The position numbers and the translations under genes were made by a program. The notes beneath the pieces were generated by a model. It was not told the DNA's origin and searched no databases. It saw nothing but the letters and a program-made list of their open reading frames with translations. From NCBI RefSeq assembly GCF_004794515.1, contig NZ_SSDF01000091.1, positions 248,001 through 312,000 of the forward strand: a DNA stretch of 64,000 nucleotides. Reading direction: 5' to 3'. Source of the stretch: Microbacterium sp. A20. Lineage in GTDB: Bacteria > Actinomycetota > Actinomycetes > Actinomycetales > Microbacteriaceae. Below, piece after piece: positions 46,431 through 60,193 of this stretch (position 1 is the stretch's first letter; every line of letters starts with the position of its first letter).

Positions 46431-49064
46431 TCAGTGCGCGGCTTCGTTCCAGTCGCGACCACGACCGACCTGCACATCGAGCGGCACGGACAACTCGGCC
46501 GCATCGCCCATGCGCGCGCGGACGATGCGCTCGGTGGCATCCCACTCCCCCGGAGCGACTTCGACCACGAGCTCATCGTGGATCTGCAGCAGCACCCGCG
46601 AGGAGAGCTGTTCGGACCGCAGATCGTCGTGGATGTGCAGCAAGGCGATCTTCATGATGTCGGCGGCGCTGCCCTGGATCGGCGCGTTGAGCGCCGCACG
46701 CTCCGCGTTCTCACGGAGCACACGGTTGGGGCTCGCGAGGTCGGGGAACGGGCGACGGCGGCCGAAGATCGTCTCGGTGTAGCCGACTTCCTTGGCCTTC
46801 ATGACCGAGGCGCGCAGGTAGTCGCGCACCGCGCCGAAACGCGCGAAGTACTCGACCATGAGCTGCTTGGCCTCGGACTGCTCGATGCGCAGCTGCTTGG
46901 AGAGCCCGAACGCCGAGAGCCCGTAGACCAGGCCGTACGACATCGCCTTGACCTTGGTACGCATGGCGGGCGTCACCTCGCTCGGCTCGACGCCGAAGAC
47001 CCGCGCACCCACGAAGCGGTGCAGATCTTCGCCGCTGTTGAACGCCTCGATCAGTCCTTCGTCACCCGACAGGTGCGCCATGATGCGCATCTCGATCTGC
47101 GAGTAGTCGGCGGTGAGAAGAGCCTCATACCCTTCGCCGACCTCGAACGCGCTGCGGATGCGGCGCGACTCCTCCGTGCGAACCGGGATGTTCTGCAGGT
47201 TGGGGTCGGTGCTGGAGAGGCGCCCGGTCTGGCTGCCGGTCTGTACGTAGGTCGTGTGCACACGGTGGTCGTCGCCGATCGCCGTGTCGAGCGATTCGAT
47301 GATCTGACGCAGCTTGGTCGCTTCACGATGCTGCAGGAGCAGGCTCAGGAAAGGATGCGGGTGGCTCTCCTGAAGGTCGGCGAGCACCGCCGCATCCGTC
47401 GAGTAACCCGTCTTCGTCTTGCGGGTCTTCGGGAGCTGGAGGTCTTCGAAAAGGACCTCCTGCAGCTGCTTGGGCGAGCCGAGATTGAATTCGCGCCCGA
47501 CGACGGAGAACGCCTCCTGCGCGAGCCCCTCGGCGCGCGTGGCGAGCTCGCCGGAGAAGGTCGAGAGCACCTCGTGGGAGACCGCCACACCGGCGACCTC
47601 CATGTCGGCGAGGGTGAGCAGCGTCGGCAGCTCGATGTCGACGAGGACCTTGCCGACCGACTCCGGGATGTCTTCCCGCAGCGCATCGGCGACGCGCAGG
47701 GCGAACCACGCCTCCTGTGACGGCGTCGCGCCCTCGGTCTCGGGCACGAGCTGCGACGGGTCGGCCTCAGGCAGCTTCTCGCCCAGATAGCGCTCCACCA
47801 GGTCGGCGAGGGTCTTGTCGGGGAAGCTCGGGCGCAGCAGCCAGCCGGCCAGGCTCGTGTCGTAGGCGAGACCACGGAGCCGGATGCCCTGACGGATCAG
47901 TGCCTTCACCTGCGGCTTCGCATCGTGCAGGACCTTCGGCGCGTCGGATTCGATCCATTCGCGCAGGGCTTCTGCTGCGGCATCCGTCCAGTCGGCCTCG
48001 CGGAGCTCAGTCAGCGTAGCGACCCCGATGCGCACCGGCACGCCGCCCTGGGTGGCGACGCGAAGTGCGACATCGTCGCTCTGCGCTGCAGCCCAGGCCG
48101 CGAGGTCGGTGGGCGAGACCTCGACAGGGACGGGAAGGACGACGACGGAGGCGGGGTCGTCGGCGACTTCGCCGGCTCCGACAGCTTCGAAGACTCGCGG
48201 CAGAAGCGTGCGGAACTCCAGACGCGCGAAGATGTCACGCACGGCCTGCGCATCGATCGGCGCGACCGCGAGGTCGGCAGGGCCGACCGGAAGCTCCACA
48301 TCGGTGAGCAGACGGTTGAGCTTGCGGTTGCGGCGCACGTCGTCGATGTGATCGCGGAGATTGCCACCGACCACACCCTTGATCTCATCGGCCCGTGCGA
48401 TCAGCTCGTCGAGTGAGCCGAACTGCGTGAGCCACTTGACCGCGGTCTTCTCACCGACCTTCGGCACACCCGGCAGGTTGTCGCTGGTCTCGCCGACGAG
48501 GGCCGCGATGTCGGGGTACTGCTCCGGACGCACACCGTACCGCTCCTGGACGGTCGTCGGGTCGTAGCGCTTGAGCTGCGACACGCCCTGAACCGACGGG
48601 TACAGCAGCGTGACATCGTCGTTGACGAGCTGGATGGTGTCACGGTCGCCCGAGACGACGAGCACCTCGTAGCCCTGCTCCGCGCCCTGGGAGGCAAGCG
48701 TCGCCAGGATGTCGTCGGCCTCGATCCCCTCTTTTGTCAGGACCGGGATCGACATGGCGGCGAGGCAGTCCTGCAGAAGCGGGATCTGCCCCTTGAACTC
48801 CTGTGGCGACTCCGAGCGCGTGGCCTTGTACTCCGGGTATTCGTCGGTGCGGAACGAGTGCCGTGAGGTGTCGAAGGCGATGGCCAGATGCGTCGGCTGC
48901 TCGGCCTTGATGAGGTTCACCAGCATCGACAAGAAGCCGTAGATGCCGTTCGTGTGCTGGTTGTCCTTCGTCGTGAAGTTCTCGACCGGAAGGGCGAAGA
49001 AGGCACGGTAGGCGAGCGAATGGCCGTCGACGACCATGAGGGTAGGCTTTGCGGAGTCCGTCAC
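46431..49064 (-). CDS. polA: DNA polymerase I
   Basis: This 877-aa enzyme fills repair gaps and removes RNA primers. It has a 5'-3' flap nuclease domain (residues 1-300: VDGHSLAYRAFFALP, IEADDILATLA, VVSGDRDTIQLV, LVGETSDNLPGVPKVGEKTA), a central region without the DxE exonuclease residues, and a polymerase domain with motif A LLTADYSQIEMRIMAHLSGD, motif B RTKVKAMSYGLVYGLSAFGLS and motif C LLQIHDELVVE. Loss of proofreading residues is common in actinobacterial PolA. The GTG start at 49064 has a leaderless TAGGCT -10, 6 bases upstream. Conserved neighbourhood with the PdtaR-type regulator. Confidence 0.95.
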   Translation of the reverse strand: MTDSAKPTLMVVDGHSLAYRAFFALPVENFTTKDNQHTNGIYGFLSMLVNLIKAEQPTHLAIAFDTSRHSFRTDEYPEYKATRSESPQEFKGQIPLLQDCLAAMSIPVLTKEGIEADDILATLASQGAEQGYEVLVVSGDRDTIQLVNDDVTLLYPSVQGVSQLKRYDPTTVQERYGVRPEQYPDIAALVGETSDNLPGVPKVGEKTAVKWLTQFGSLDELIARADEIKGVVGGNLRDHIDDVRRNRKLNRLLTDVELPVGPADLAVAPIDAQAVRDIFARLEFRTLLPRVFEAVGAGEVADDPASVVVLPVPVEVSPTDLAAWAAAQSDDVALRVATQGGVPVRIGVATLTELREADWTDAAAEALREWIESDAPKVLHDAKPQVKALIRQGIRLRGLAYDTSLAGWLLRPSFPDKTLADLVERYLGEKLPEADPSQLVPETEGATPSQEAWFALRVADALREDIPESVGKVLVDIELPTLLTLADMEVAGVAVSHEVLSTFSGELATRAEGLAQEAFSVVGREFNLGSPKQLQEVLFEDLQLPKTRKTKTGYSTDAAVLADLQESHPHPFLSLLLQHREATKLRQIIESLDTAIGDDHRVHTTYVQTGSQTGRLSSTDPNLQNIPVRTEESRRIRSAFEVGEGYEALLTADYSQIEMRIMAHLSGDEGLIEAFNSGEDLHRFVGARVFGVEPSEVTPAMRTKVKAMSYGLVYGLSAFGLSKQLRIEQSEAKQLMVEYFARFGAVRDYLRASVMKAKEVGYTETIFGRRRPFPDLASPNRVLRENAERAALNAPIQGSAADIMKIALLHIHDDLRSEQLSSRVLLQIHDELVVEVAPGEWDATERIVRARMGDAAELSVPLDVQVGRGRDWNEAAH

Positions 49065-49070
49065 CCTGTC

Positions 49071-49076
49071 AGCCTA
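49071..49076 (-). promoter_or_regulatory. Leaderless -10 element (TAGGCT) for polA
   Basis: On the minus strand TAGGCT is followed by 6 bases (GACAGG) and the GTG at 49064. Confidence 0.55.
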
Positions 49077-49109
49077 ACGAGGACGACAGACACCCGCTGA
49101 GGAGGATGC

Positions 49110-49538
49110 ATGAGCGACGTCGCGACGAGCGAGGGTCTCGACTGGGCCACGGCCCGCGGGATGGGGGCTCTGGCCGAGAAGATGGGCATGGAGTTCGTCG
49201 AGTTCAGCGTCGATCGCTGCGTCGCGACCATGCCGGTCGAGGGCAACACTCAGCCTGTCGGGCTCATGCACGGCGGCGCGTACGTGGTGCTCGGAGAATC
49301 GCTCGGCTCGATGGCGGCGAACCTCCACGCGGGCGCCGGTCGCTTGGCGGTCGGTGTCGACATCAATGCCACCCACACGCGTTCGGCGACGTCCGGCGTC
49401 GTCACGGGTGTGTGCACACCCGTGCACCTGGGGCGGAGCATCACGGTTCACGAGATCGTCGTGACCGACGATCAGGGGCGCCGCTGCTCGACGATCCGCA
49501 TCACGAACATGATCAAGGACGTTCCCGCCGCGCGCTGA
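49110..49538 (+). CDS. Hot-dog thioesterase (PaaI/YbgC-like)
   Basis: This 142-aa protein of the PaaI thioesterase group contains VEGNTQPVGLMHGGAYVVLGESLGSMAANLHA, in which the HGG glycines and the downstream Glu form the catalytic turn, followed by GVDINATHTRSATSG. It should hydrolyse an acyl-CoA thioester (often hydroxyphenylacetyl- or benzoyl-type; the substrate is not known here). The ATG follows GAGGAGG. It is divergent from polA, and its last 26 bases overlap the convergent GNAT gene. Confidence 0.88.
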   Translation: MSDVATSEGLDWATARGMGALAEKMGMEFVEFSVDRCVATMPVEGNTQPVGLMHGGAYVVLGESLGSMAANLHAGAGRLAVGVDINATHTRSATSGVVTGVCTPVHLGRSITVHEIVVTDDQGRRCSTIRITNMIKDVPAAR

Positions 49539-50088
49539 GCGGTTCTTCCAGCAGCCGCTGGAACAGCAGGTGATCCTGCCACTCCCCCGCGATGCGGAGA
49601 TACTTCGGAGCGAGTCCGATCCGTTCGAAGCCGTTTCCTAGCAGCACGCGCTGGGATCCGACGTTGTGCAGCAGCGTCGCGGCCTGCATCCGGTGCAGAC
49701 GCAGCTCGACGCGCGAATACTCCAGGACCTGTGCGACAGCGCGGCTCGCCAACCCTCTGCGCTGCCTTGCGGCATCGACCCAATAGCCGAGATCTGCGCT
49801 CCAGAACGCGCCGCGGACGATGTTGTTGATGTTCATCCGACCACGGATCTCACCGTCGTCCGACTCGATCACGAAACGGATGCTGCGACCTGACTCGGCG
49901 TCGGACACACTCTCCTGAGCGTGACGCTCCTGCGAGGCGACGGTGAAGAACGACTCGTCTCGGAGCGGCTCCCACGGCGCGAGGTGATCCCGGTTCGACA
50001 GGTACGCCCTCGAAAGCGCCGCACCGTCGCCGGCGCGGACGGGCCGCAGGATGTGCTCGCCATCCAGCCGGAGGACTCCGGCGCTCAC
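49513..50088 (-). CDS. GNAT acetyltransferase, RimJ/RimL-like
   Basis: This 191-aa GNAT protein contains ILRPVRAGDGAALSRAYLSNRDHLAPWEP, DLGYWVDAARQRRGLASRAVAQVLEYS (the acetyl-CoA pyrophosphate loop QxxGxA) and LHNVGSQRVLLGNGFERIGLAPKYLRIAGEWQDHLLF, as in ribosomal-protein N-acetyltransferases. It starts at a GTG 2 bases after the pdtaR stop, so the two are co-transcribed. Its target is unknown. Confidence 0.87.
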   Translation of the reverse strand: MSAGVLRLDGEHILRPVRAGDGAALSRAYLSNRDHLAPWEPLRDESFFTVASQERHAQESVSDAESGRSIRFVIESDDGEIRGRMNINNIVRGAFWSADLGYWVDAARQRRGLASRAVAQVLEYSRVELRLHRMQAATLLHNVGSQRVLLGNGFERIGLAPKYLRIAGEWQDHLLFQRLLEEPLSARRERP

Positions 50089-50090
50089 CG

Positions 50091-50711
50091 CTACTTCTTG
50101 GGGGCGAGCTGTTCGATGATCGCCTTAGCGACGTCCTGCATCGTCAGGCGGCGGTCCATGGACGCCTTCTGAATCCAGCGGAACGCCTCGGGCTCGCTCA
50201 GGCCCATCTTCTCGTTGAGCAGGCCCTTGGCCCGGTCGACGAGCTTGCGGGTCTCGAAACGCTCGACCATGTCGGCGACCTCGGCCTCGAGCGTGATGAT
50301 CTGCTCGTGACGGGCGAGGGCGATCTCGATCGCGGGGAGGAGGTCGTTCGGCGTGAACGGCTTCACGACGTAGGCGAGTGCGCCCGCTTCGCTCGCCCGC
50401 TCGACGAGTTCCTTCTGGCTGAACGCCGTGAGGAGGACGACCGGCGCGATGTTGCCCTTGTGCAGCTTCTCGGCGGCGCTGATGCCGTCGAGCTGTGGCA
50501 TCTTCACGTCCATGATGACGAGGTCGGGACGCAGCTCGGTCGCGAGTGCGACCGCGGTCTCTCCGTCACCGGCCTCACCGACGACATCGAAGCCGTTGTC
50601 GCGGAGGATCTCGACGATGTCGAGGCGGATCAGCGACTCATCCTCGGCGACGACGACGCGTCGCGGGGCGGATGACGTGGGCTGCTCGGCCTGCTCTTCT
50701 TGCTCTGTCAC
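50091..50711 (-). CDS. pdtaR: ANTAR-domain response regulator, PdtaR-type
   Basis: This 206-aa protein has an N-terminal receiver domain (VVVAEDESLIRLDIVEIL, phospho-acceptor Asp in VIMDVKMPQLDGI, AFSQKELVERA, AYVVKPF) and a C-terminal ANTAR helix bundle (KLVDRAKGLLNEKMGLSEPEAFRWIQ), which binds paired RNA hairpins to prevent termination. In mycobacteria the same regulator responds to the kinase PdtaS. That kinase is not in this window. The GTG start at 50711 has a leaderless -10 (TAGGAT, gap of 6). Confidence 0.92.
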   Translation of the reverse strand: MTEQEEQAEQPTSSAPRRVVVAEDESLIRLDIVEILRDNGFDVVGEAGDGETAVALATELRPDLVIMDVKMPQLDGISAAEKLHKGNIAPVVLLTAFSQKELVERASEAGALAYVVKPFTPNDLLPAIEIALARHEQIITLEAEVADMVERFETRKLVDRAKGLLNEKMGLSEPEAFRWIQKASMDRRLTMQDVAKAIIEQLAPKK

Positions 50712-50717
50712 AGAACC

Positions 50718-50723
50718 ATCCTA
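50718..50723 (-). promoter_or_regulatory. Leaderless -10 element (TAGGAT) for pdtaR
   Basis: On the minus strand TAGGAT is followed by 6 bases (GGTTCT) and the GTG at 50711. Confidence 0.55.
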
Positions 50724-50786
50724 GTGGAGAGCTCTGTGAGCAGGCCGTAGGTGCTCGGTGCGGAGGATCGAACCCCTCCCCTGCGC

Positions 50787-50792
50787 TAAAGT
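50787..50792 (+). promoter_or_regulatory. Probable -10 (TAAAGT) for tRNA-Leu
   Basis: TAAAGT lies 18 bases before the 5' end of the mature tRNA. No clear -35 is seen. Confidence 0.4.
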
Positions 50793-50810
50793 CGTAGACG
50801 CGACACACGA

Positions 50811-50893
50811 GCCGGCGTGGCGGAATGGCAGACGCGGAGCACTCAAAATGCTTTGTCCGAAAGGGCGTGTGGGTTCGAGTCCCACCGCCGGCA
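50811..50893 (+). tRNA. tRNA-Leu (anticodon CAA)
   Basis: This 83-base class II tRNA begins GCCGGCGTGGCGGAAT. The anticodon arm is GAGCA-CTCAAAA-TGCTT, giving anticodon CAA for UUG codons. The variable arm contains GTCCGAAAGGGC. The T-arm is GTGGGTTCGAGTCCCAC, and the acceptor closes with CGCCGGC plus A. No encoded CCA is present. It stands alone between pdtaR and the hydrolase genes. Confidence 0.95.
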
Positions 50894-50903
50894 CACGATG
50901 AGA

Positions 50904-50919
50904 GATCCAGCGCTGGATC
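50904..50919. other. 16-bp palindrome after tRNA-Leu
   Basis: GATCCAGCGCTGGATC is a perfect palindrome 10 bases after the tRNA. It can form a 6-bp hairpin with a GCGC loop and may end tRNA transcription, but no U-tract follows. Confidence 0.35.
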
Positions 50920-50987
50920 ACGGGCTGGGGCTGGGGCGTGCTGCTCGTTCCCGCCGCAGTGGTGCCTCGCGCTAGGACCTCCCCGGG

Positions 50988-51644
50988 CTATTCGGCGAGG
51001 ACGGCCAGCTCGGCCAGGACGCGAGGGTGGGCGAGGATTCGGAAGTGCCCGCCGGTCTCGAGCCGGACATTCTTCGCACCGGCCAGCTCGCTCCCCTCCG
51101 GGATGTGAGGGTCGAACGCCGCATAGATCGACACGATCCGCTCATTGACCGTGAGCTGCCGGGCCATGTCCACGATCGACGGGTCTTCCGGGGAGAAGGC
51201 CCGCAGGGTGCGGGACAGCATCAGGCGGGCGTAGCGCGAGCCGCCGAACGGCGTCGCGATGGCGAGCATCGAGCGTACGCGCTCCCCCGCCGGGCCGGTC
51301 ATGACGAGCTTCCCTGCGAGCCCACCCTTGCTGTGAGCGACGAGGATCACGTCGGAGAGCTCACGTCGCTCCAGGAACTCCGCCACGGCGGCGGCGATGT
51401 CGGCGACCGGTCGCTCGTTCCGATGAAGCGTGTCGACGATGTGCACGGCGTGCCCCTTCGCGCGCATCTGCTCCACGAGGGGCTGCATGAACTTCCACGT
51501 CTCGTACACTCCGGGGAGAACGACGATGTGCGCCCCGCTCCCTGATGTGAAGCTCGCCGGATCGGTGCGATCGAACGTCGCGCGCAACTGCCAGTAACCC
51601 GCGTATGCGTAATCGGCGATCCACCAGGCGGCCTTCCTCAGCAC
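50988..51644 (-). CDS. Alpha/beta hydrolase, lipase-like
   Basis: This protein of about 218 aa has a lipase-type core: IVVLPGVYETWKFMQPLVEQMRAKGHAVH, the nucleophile elbow VAHSKGGLAGK (Ala-x-Ser-x-Gly) and a C-terminal GGHFRIL that could provide the catalytic His. Asp in FDPHIPEG is a candidate acid. The likely start is GTG 51644, where GTGCTGA overlaps the stop of the upstream hydrolase; a longer start inside the neighbour is possible. Substrate unknown. Confidence 0.8.
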   Translation of the reverse strand: MLRKAAWWIADYAYAGYWQLRATFDRTDPASFTSGSGAHIVVLPGVYETWKFMQPLVEQMRAKGHAVHIVDTLHRNERPVADIAAAVAEFLERRELSDVILVAHSKGGLAGKLVMTGPAGERVRSMLAIATPFGGSRYARLMLSRTLRAFSPEDPSIVDMARQLTVNERIVSIYAAFDPHIPEGSELAGAKNVRLETGGHFRILAHPRVLAELAVLAE

Positions 51645-52450
51645 GCCGATGATGTGCTCCCGGTCGTTCGACGCGCCACGGATCGCGCGCTCGGCGGCCA
51701 CGGCCCCGCCGTGTTCGCCATGATGGCAGCAGCGACAGCGCGAGGAGCGGAGTGCTGCACGACGTGGTGGCGCCCCGGGACCTCCACGAGCCGTGCAGCC
51801 CGTGCGGTATCGCGCAATCGACGACACCATGCGCGACCTGCCACCGGGTCATCCCCGCCCCTCATCACCAGCACGGGCGGCTGTAGCTCGGAATAACGCT
51901 TCTCGGTCGGATACGCGATCATGTGCCGCGCCTGCTTCAGATACCAGGGGACTCCGCAGCGCAGATAGTCGGCGAACACGATCAGGTTGATGAGAGGCGT
52001 CTCGCCGAGCGTGTCGACGGCAAGTGCCCTGGCCTGAGCCATGAGGCTGCGATGGCGCTGGTCCACCACAGGGCCGATCGCGACGACCGCCTGCACGCGC
52101 TCCGGACGATGCAGGACGGCCTCAGCAACCCACTGCGCGCCCATCGAATGCCCGACCACGATGATGCGCTCCTCCCCCAGGGAGGCGATCACCTCCGAGA
52201 GCGCTCGTCCCATCCGCCCCACGTCGGGATCGCCGGAGGGCTTGGGCAGCCCCGCGAATCCCGGCAGATCCACGGACACGACACGTGTGAAATCAGCGAA
52301 CACGCCCTGCAACCGCGACAGGTAGCGATGCGACATCCCGATTCCGTGCACGAGCACGATCGCAGGCGAATCCGTGCCGGGAGGCCGTGGGCTCTCCCAG
52401 AGACCGAAGGTCATCCGGTCGACGACGACGCGACGACGGGAAGGGCTCAT
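51638..52450 (-). CDS. Alpha/beta hydrolase
   Basis: This 270-aa alpha/beta hydrolase has the oxyanion motif VLVHGIGMSHR, nucleophile elbow VVGHSMGAQW (Gly-His-Ser-Met-Gly), acid in VLVMRGGDDPVAGR and the His in VPGRHHVVQHSAP. The last 25 residues are irregular and run into the next gene. It overlaps the second hydrolase by 7 bases, so the pair is one operon. The ATG at 52450 has a leaderless TAGCTT -10 (gap of 6). Substrate unknown. Confidence 0.87.
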   Translation of the reverse strand: MSPSRRRVVVDRMTFGLWESPRPPGTDSPAIVLVHGIGMSHRYLSRLQGVFADFTRVVSVDLPGFAGLPKPSGDPDVGRMGRALSEVIASLGEERIIVVGHSMGAQWVAEAVLHRPERVQAVVAIGPVVDQRHRSLMAQARALAVDTLGETPLINLIVFADYLRCGVPWYLKQARHMIAYPTEKRYSELQPPVLVMRGGDDPVAGRAWCRRLRDTARAARLVEVPGRHHVVQHSAPRAVAAAIMANTAGPWPPSARSVARRTTGSTSSAC

Positions 52451-52456
52451 GCTGTG

Positions 52457-52462
52457 AAGCTA
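52457..52462 (-). promoter_or_regulatory. Leaderless -10 element (TAGCTT) for the hydrolase pair
   Basis: On the minus strand TAGCTT is followed by 6 bases (CACAGC) and the ATG at 52450. Confidence 0.5.
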
Positions 52463-52513
52463 CCGCAACGCGCGGAAATGTAGCACGGGGTTGACGGGCC
52501 CACCGCGGCACGA

Positions 52514-52547
52514 CAGAGGGGGCGAGACCGAAGTCCCGCCCCCTCTG
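52514..52547 (-). terminator. Hairpin after pyruvate kinase
   Basis: Eleven-base arms CAGAGGGGGCG and CGCCCCCTCTG flank a 12-base loop, 11 bases downstream of the pyk stop on the minus strand. No U-tract follows. Confidence 0.6.
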
Positions 52548-52558
52548 GATGCTTTGCG

Positions 52559-54007
52559 TCAGACGCCGGCCTTGTAGATCGGTGCTGCACCGCGAATCGC
52601 ATCGCCGACCTTGTGCACGCGAAGGTCGTTCGTCGATCCGATGATTCCAGGAGGGGACCCGGAGATCACGACGACCTTGTCCCCTTCCTCGGCAAGCTTG
52701 TTGCCGAGCAGATACTCGTCGACCTGGTGATACATCAGGTCGGTGTGCTGCACCATGTCGACCAGGGTCGAGCGGATGCCCCACGTAAGCGCCATGCGAC
52801 GGCGGATGTCGGGCTCCGGCGTGAACGCGATCATCGGGATGCGCGAGCGCAGACGCGACAGGCGACGCGCGGAGTCGCCGGACTGCGTGAACACACAGAG
52901 GAACTTCGCGTCGACGAACTCGGCGACCTCGAGCGCTGCGAGGGTGATCGCACCACCCTGGGTGCGGGGCTTGGTCGTCAGCGGCGCGATGCGCTCCAGA
53001 CCGTGCTCCTCGGTGGAGGCGATGATCCGCGCCATGGTCTCGACGACCACGACCGGGTAGTCTCCGACGCTGGTCTCACCGGAGAGCATGACCGCGTCCG
53101 CACCGTCGAGGACGGCGTTCGCGACGTCCGAGGTCTCGGCGCGCGTGGGGACGGGGCTGCTGATCATCGACTCGAGCATCTGCGTCGCGACGATGACCGG
53201 CTTGGCGTTGCGGCGTGCGAGCTCGACTGCACGCTTCTGGACGATCGGCACGGCCTCGAGCGGAAGCTCGACACCGAGGTCGCCACGGGCGACCATGATC
53301 GCGTCGAACGCGTCGACGATCTCTTCGAGCGCGTCGACGGCCTGAGGCTTCTCGACCTTGGCGATGACAGGGACGCGAACGCCCTCCTCCGCCATGATCT
53401 CGTGCACGCGGGTGACGTCGGAGGCGTTGCGGACGAACGACAGGGCGATGAGGTCGGCGCCGATGCGCAGGCCCCAACGGAGGTCGTCCTCGTCCTTCTC
53501 GCTGAGCGCAGGAACGTTCACGGCCACACCCGGCAGGTTGATGCCCTTGTTGTTGGACACGGCACCGGCAACGATGACCTTCGTGGTCACGGTCACGCCA
53601 TCGGTCTCGACGACCTCGACGCGGACCTTGCCATCGTCGATCAGAAGGAAATCGCCCGGCTTGACGTCCTGGGGAAGCCCCTTGAACGTGGTGCCGCTGA
53701 TCTCCTTGTTGCCGATGATGTCTTCGGTGGTGATCTTGAAGATGTCGCCCTTGGCGAGCTCGTACGGGCCGCCCTCGAACTTTCCGAGGCGGATCTTCGG
53801 TCCCTGCAGGTCGACGAGGATGGCGACCGCGCGGCCGGCGTCCTCCGCGGCACGACGCACGTTGGCGTAGTTGTTCTCGTGCACGGAGTAGTCACCGTGG
53901 CTGAGGTTCAATCGAGCGACATCCACCCCCGCGTCGATCAGTGCACGCACCGTCTCGTATGTCGAGGTGGCGGGGCCCAGGGTGGCGACGATTTTCGCGC
54001 GTCTCAA
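52559..54007 (-). CDS. pyk: Pyruvate kinase
   Basis: This 482-aa glycolytic enzyme converts phosphoenolpyruvate and ADP to pyruvate and ATP. It begins RRAKIVATLGPATSTYETV. Motifs include VARLNLSHGDYSVHE, VDLQGPKIRLGKF, VIAKVEKPQAVDALEEIVDAFDAIMVARGDLGVELP (active-site loop, in two parts) and ATQMLESMI followed by PTRAETSDVANAVLDGADAVMLSGETS. I chose the TTG at 54007 because GGAGA lies 7 bases before it and the N-terminus then matches the family. The longer open frame adds 30 unsupported residues. It is followed by a hairpin. Confidence 0.95.
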   Translation of the reverse strand: MRRAKIVATLGPATSTYETVRALIDAGVDVARLNLSHGDYSVHENNYANVRRAAEDAGRAVAILVDLQGPKIRLGKFEGGPYELAKGDIFKITTEDIIGNKEISGTTFKGLPQDVKPGDFLLIDDGKVRVEVVETDGVTVTTKVIVAGAVSNNKGINLPGVAVNVPALSEKDEDDLRWGLRIGADLIALSFVRNASDVTRVHEIMAEEGVRVPVIAKVEKPQAVDALEEIVDAFDAIMVARGDLGVELPLEAVPIVQKRAVELARRNAKPVIVATQMLESMISSPVPTRAETSDVANAVLDGADAVMLSGETSVGDYPVVVVETMARIIASTEEHGLERIAPLTTKPRTQGGAITLAALEVAEFVDAKFLCVFTQSGDSARRLSRLRSRIPMIAFTPEPDIRRRMALTWGIRSTLVDMVQHTDLMYHQVDEYLLGNKLAEEGDKVVVISGSPPGIIGSTNDLRVHKVGDAIRGAAPIYKAGV

Positions 54008-54065
54008 AGAATTCTCCAGGGTAGAAGTGGGGGAAGGTGAATCAGGCGACGGTGCCGGCCTCAGC

Positions 54066-55524
54066 CTACGCGGGCTGGAGACCGATCGCGACATCACTCG
54101 GGCGCACCGGCTCGGGAAGAACCGTGGTGCCCATCAGGAAGCGATCGACGTTCGCGGCGGCCGCGCGCCCCTCGGCGATGGCCCAGACGATGAGCGACTG
54201 CCCACGTCCTGCGTCGCCGGCGACGAACACGCCGGGCACCGTCGACTCGTAGCTGGAGTCGCGACGGAAAGCACCACGGTCGCTGACCTGAGGAAGCGTC
54301 TCCTCCGTGTATCCGTCCTGCTCCGGACCGGTGAACCCCATGGCGATCAGGATCAGGTCGGCCGGGATCTCGCGCTCGGTGCCGCTCTTGGGCACGCGAC
54401 GGCCGTCGATGTACTCGGTCTCGGCCACGCGCAGTGCGCGGACCTCGCCCACCTCGTTGCCGAGGAACTCGACGGTCGAGGCGAGGAAGACCCGCTCGCC
54501 GCCTTCCTCGTGCGCCGAGGAGACCTCGAAGAGCGTCGGCATCATCGGCCACGGCTGGTGGTCGGGACGCGCGTCTCCCGGCTGCTTGCCGATCGCGAGG
54601 TTGGTGACGCTGAGCGCGCCCTGACGGTGCGCGGTGCCGATGCAGTCGGCTCCGGTGTCGCCGCCGCCGATCACGATGACGTGCTTGCCTTCGGCTGAGA
54701 TCTGGTCGGGGACCTTGTCGCCGGCAACCGCGTGGTTGGACTCGACCAGGTACTCCATCGCGAAGTGGACCCCGTCGAGGTCGCGTCCGGGGATCGCGAG
54801 GTCACGCGGCACGGTCGAGCCGGTCGCGATGACGACCGCGTCGTAGCGCGCCCGCAGGTCGGCCCACGAGATGTCCTTGCCGATCTCGACCCCCGCGCGG
54901 AAGCGGGTGCCCTCCTCCTGCATCTGACGCAGGCGCGACTCGAGCTGCGACTTCTCCATCTTGAAGTCCGGGATGCCGTAGCGGAGCAGTCCGCCGATGC
55001 GGTCATCGCGCTCGAAGACGGCCACGGTGTGACCGGCGCGGGTCAGCTGCTGAGCGGCGGCGAGACCCGCGGGCCCCGAGCCGACGACCGCGACCGTCTT
55101 GCCGGTCAGGCGCTCCGGCGGCTCCGCCTCGACCCAGCCCTTCGCGAAGGCCTCGTCGATGATCGAGACCTCGATCTGCTTGATCGTCACGGCGGGCTGG
55201 TTGATGCCGAGCACGCACGAGCTTTCGCACGGTGCGGGGCACAGGCGCCCCGTGAACTCCGGGAAGTTGTTCGTCGCGTGCAGCCGCTCGATCGCCTCGC
55301 GACCCTCGCCGCGCCACGTCAGGTCGTTCCACTCGGGGATCAGGTTTCCCAGCGGGCAGCCCTGGTGGCAGAACGGCACGCCGCAATCCATGCAGCGACC
55401 GGCCTGGCGACGCAGCACCTGCTTGTCGCCGGGCTCATAGACCTCTTTCCAGTCCATGATGCGCACGGGCACGGGACGACGGGCGGGAAGCTCCCGCTCG
55501 GTCACCTTCAGAAAGCCTTTGGGG

Positions 55525-55532
<8 letters not shown>
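54066..55532 (-). CDS. gltD: Glutamate synthase small (beta) subunit
   Basis: This 488-aa iron-sulfur flavoprotein passes electrons from NADPH to the large subunit. It begins GFLKVTERELPARRPVPVRIMDWKEVY. N-terminal Cys clusters are RCMDCGVPFCHQGCPLGN and RLCPAPCESSCVLG. The FAD site is VAVVGSGPAGLAAAQQL and the NADPH site VIVIGGGDTGADCIGTA. The C-terminal block is GVFVAGDAGRGQSLIVWAI. The ATG overlaps the gltB stop by 8 bases, so synthesis is coupled. Confidence 0.95.
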
Positions 55533-60102
<4,570 letters not shown>

Positions 60103-60193
60103 CAGTTACCGTCCTCAGATCTTCAGTGAAACCCGGGGACGACGTCGGCCCGCTCGTTCAGTGCAATGGTTCTCCCGCCACGAGGTGGCGTTG

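Noticed and set aside
52613..54040. A 475-codon open frame opposite pyruvate kinase
   Set aside because: It mirrors pyk over its full length and shows the same antisense composition; no motif or start signal.
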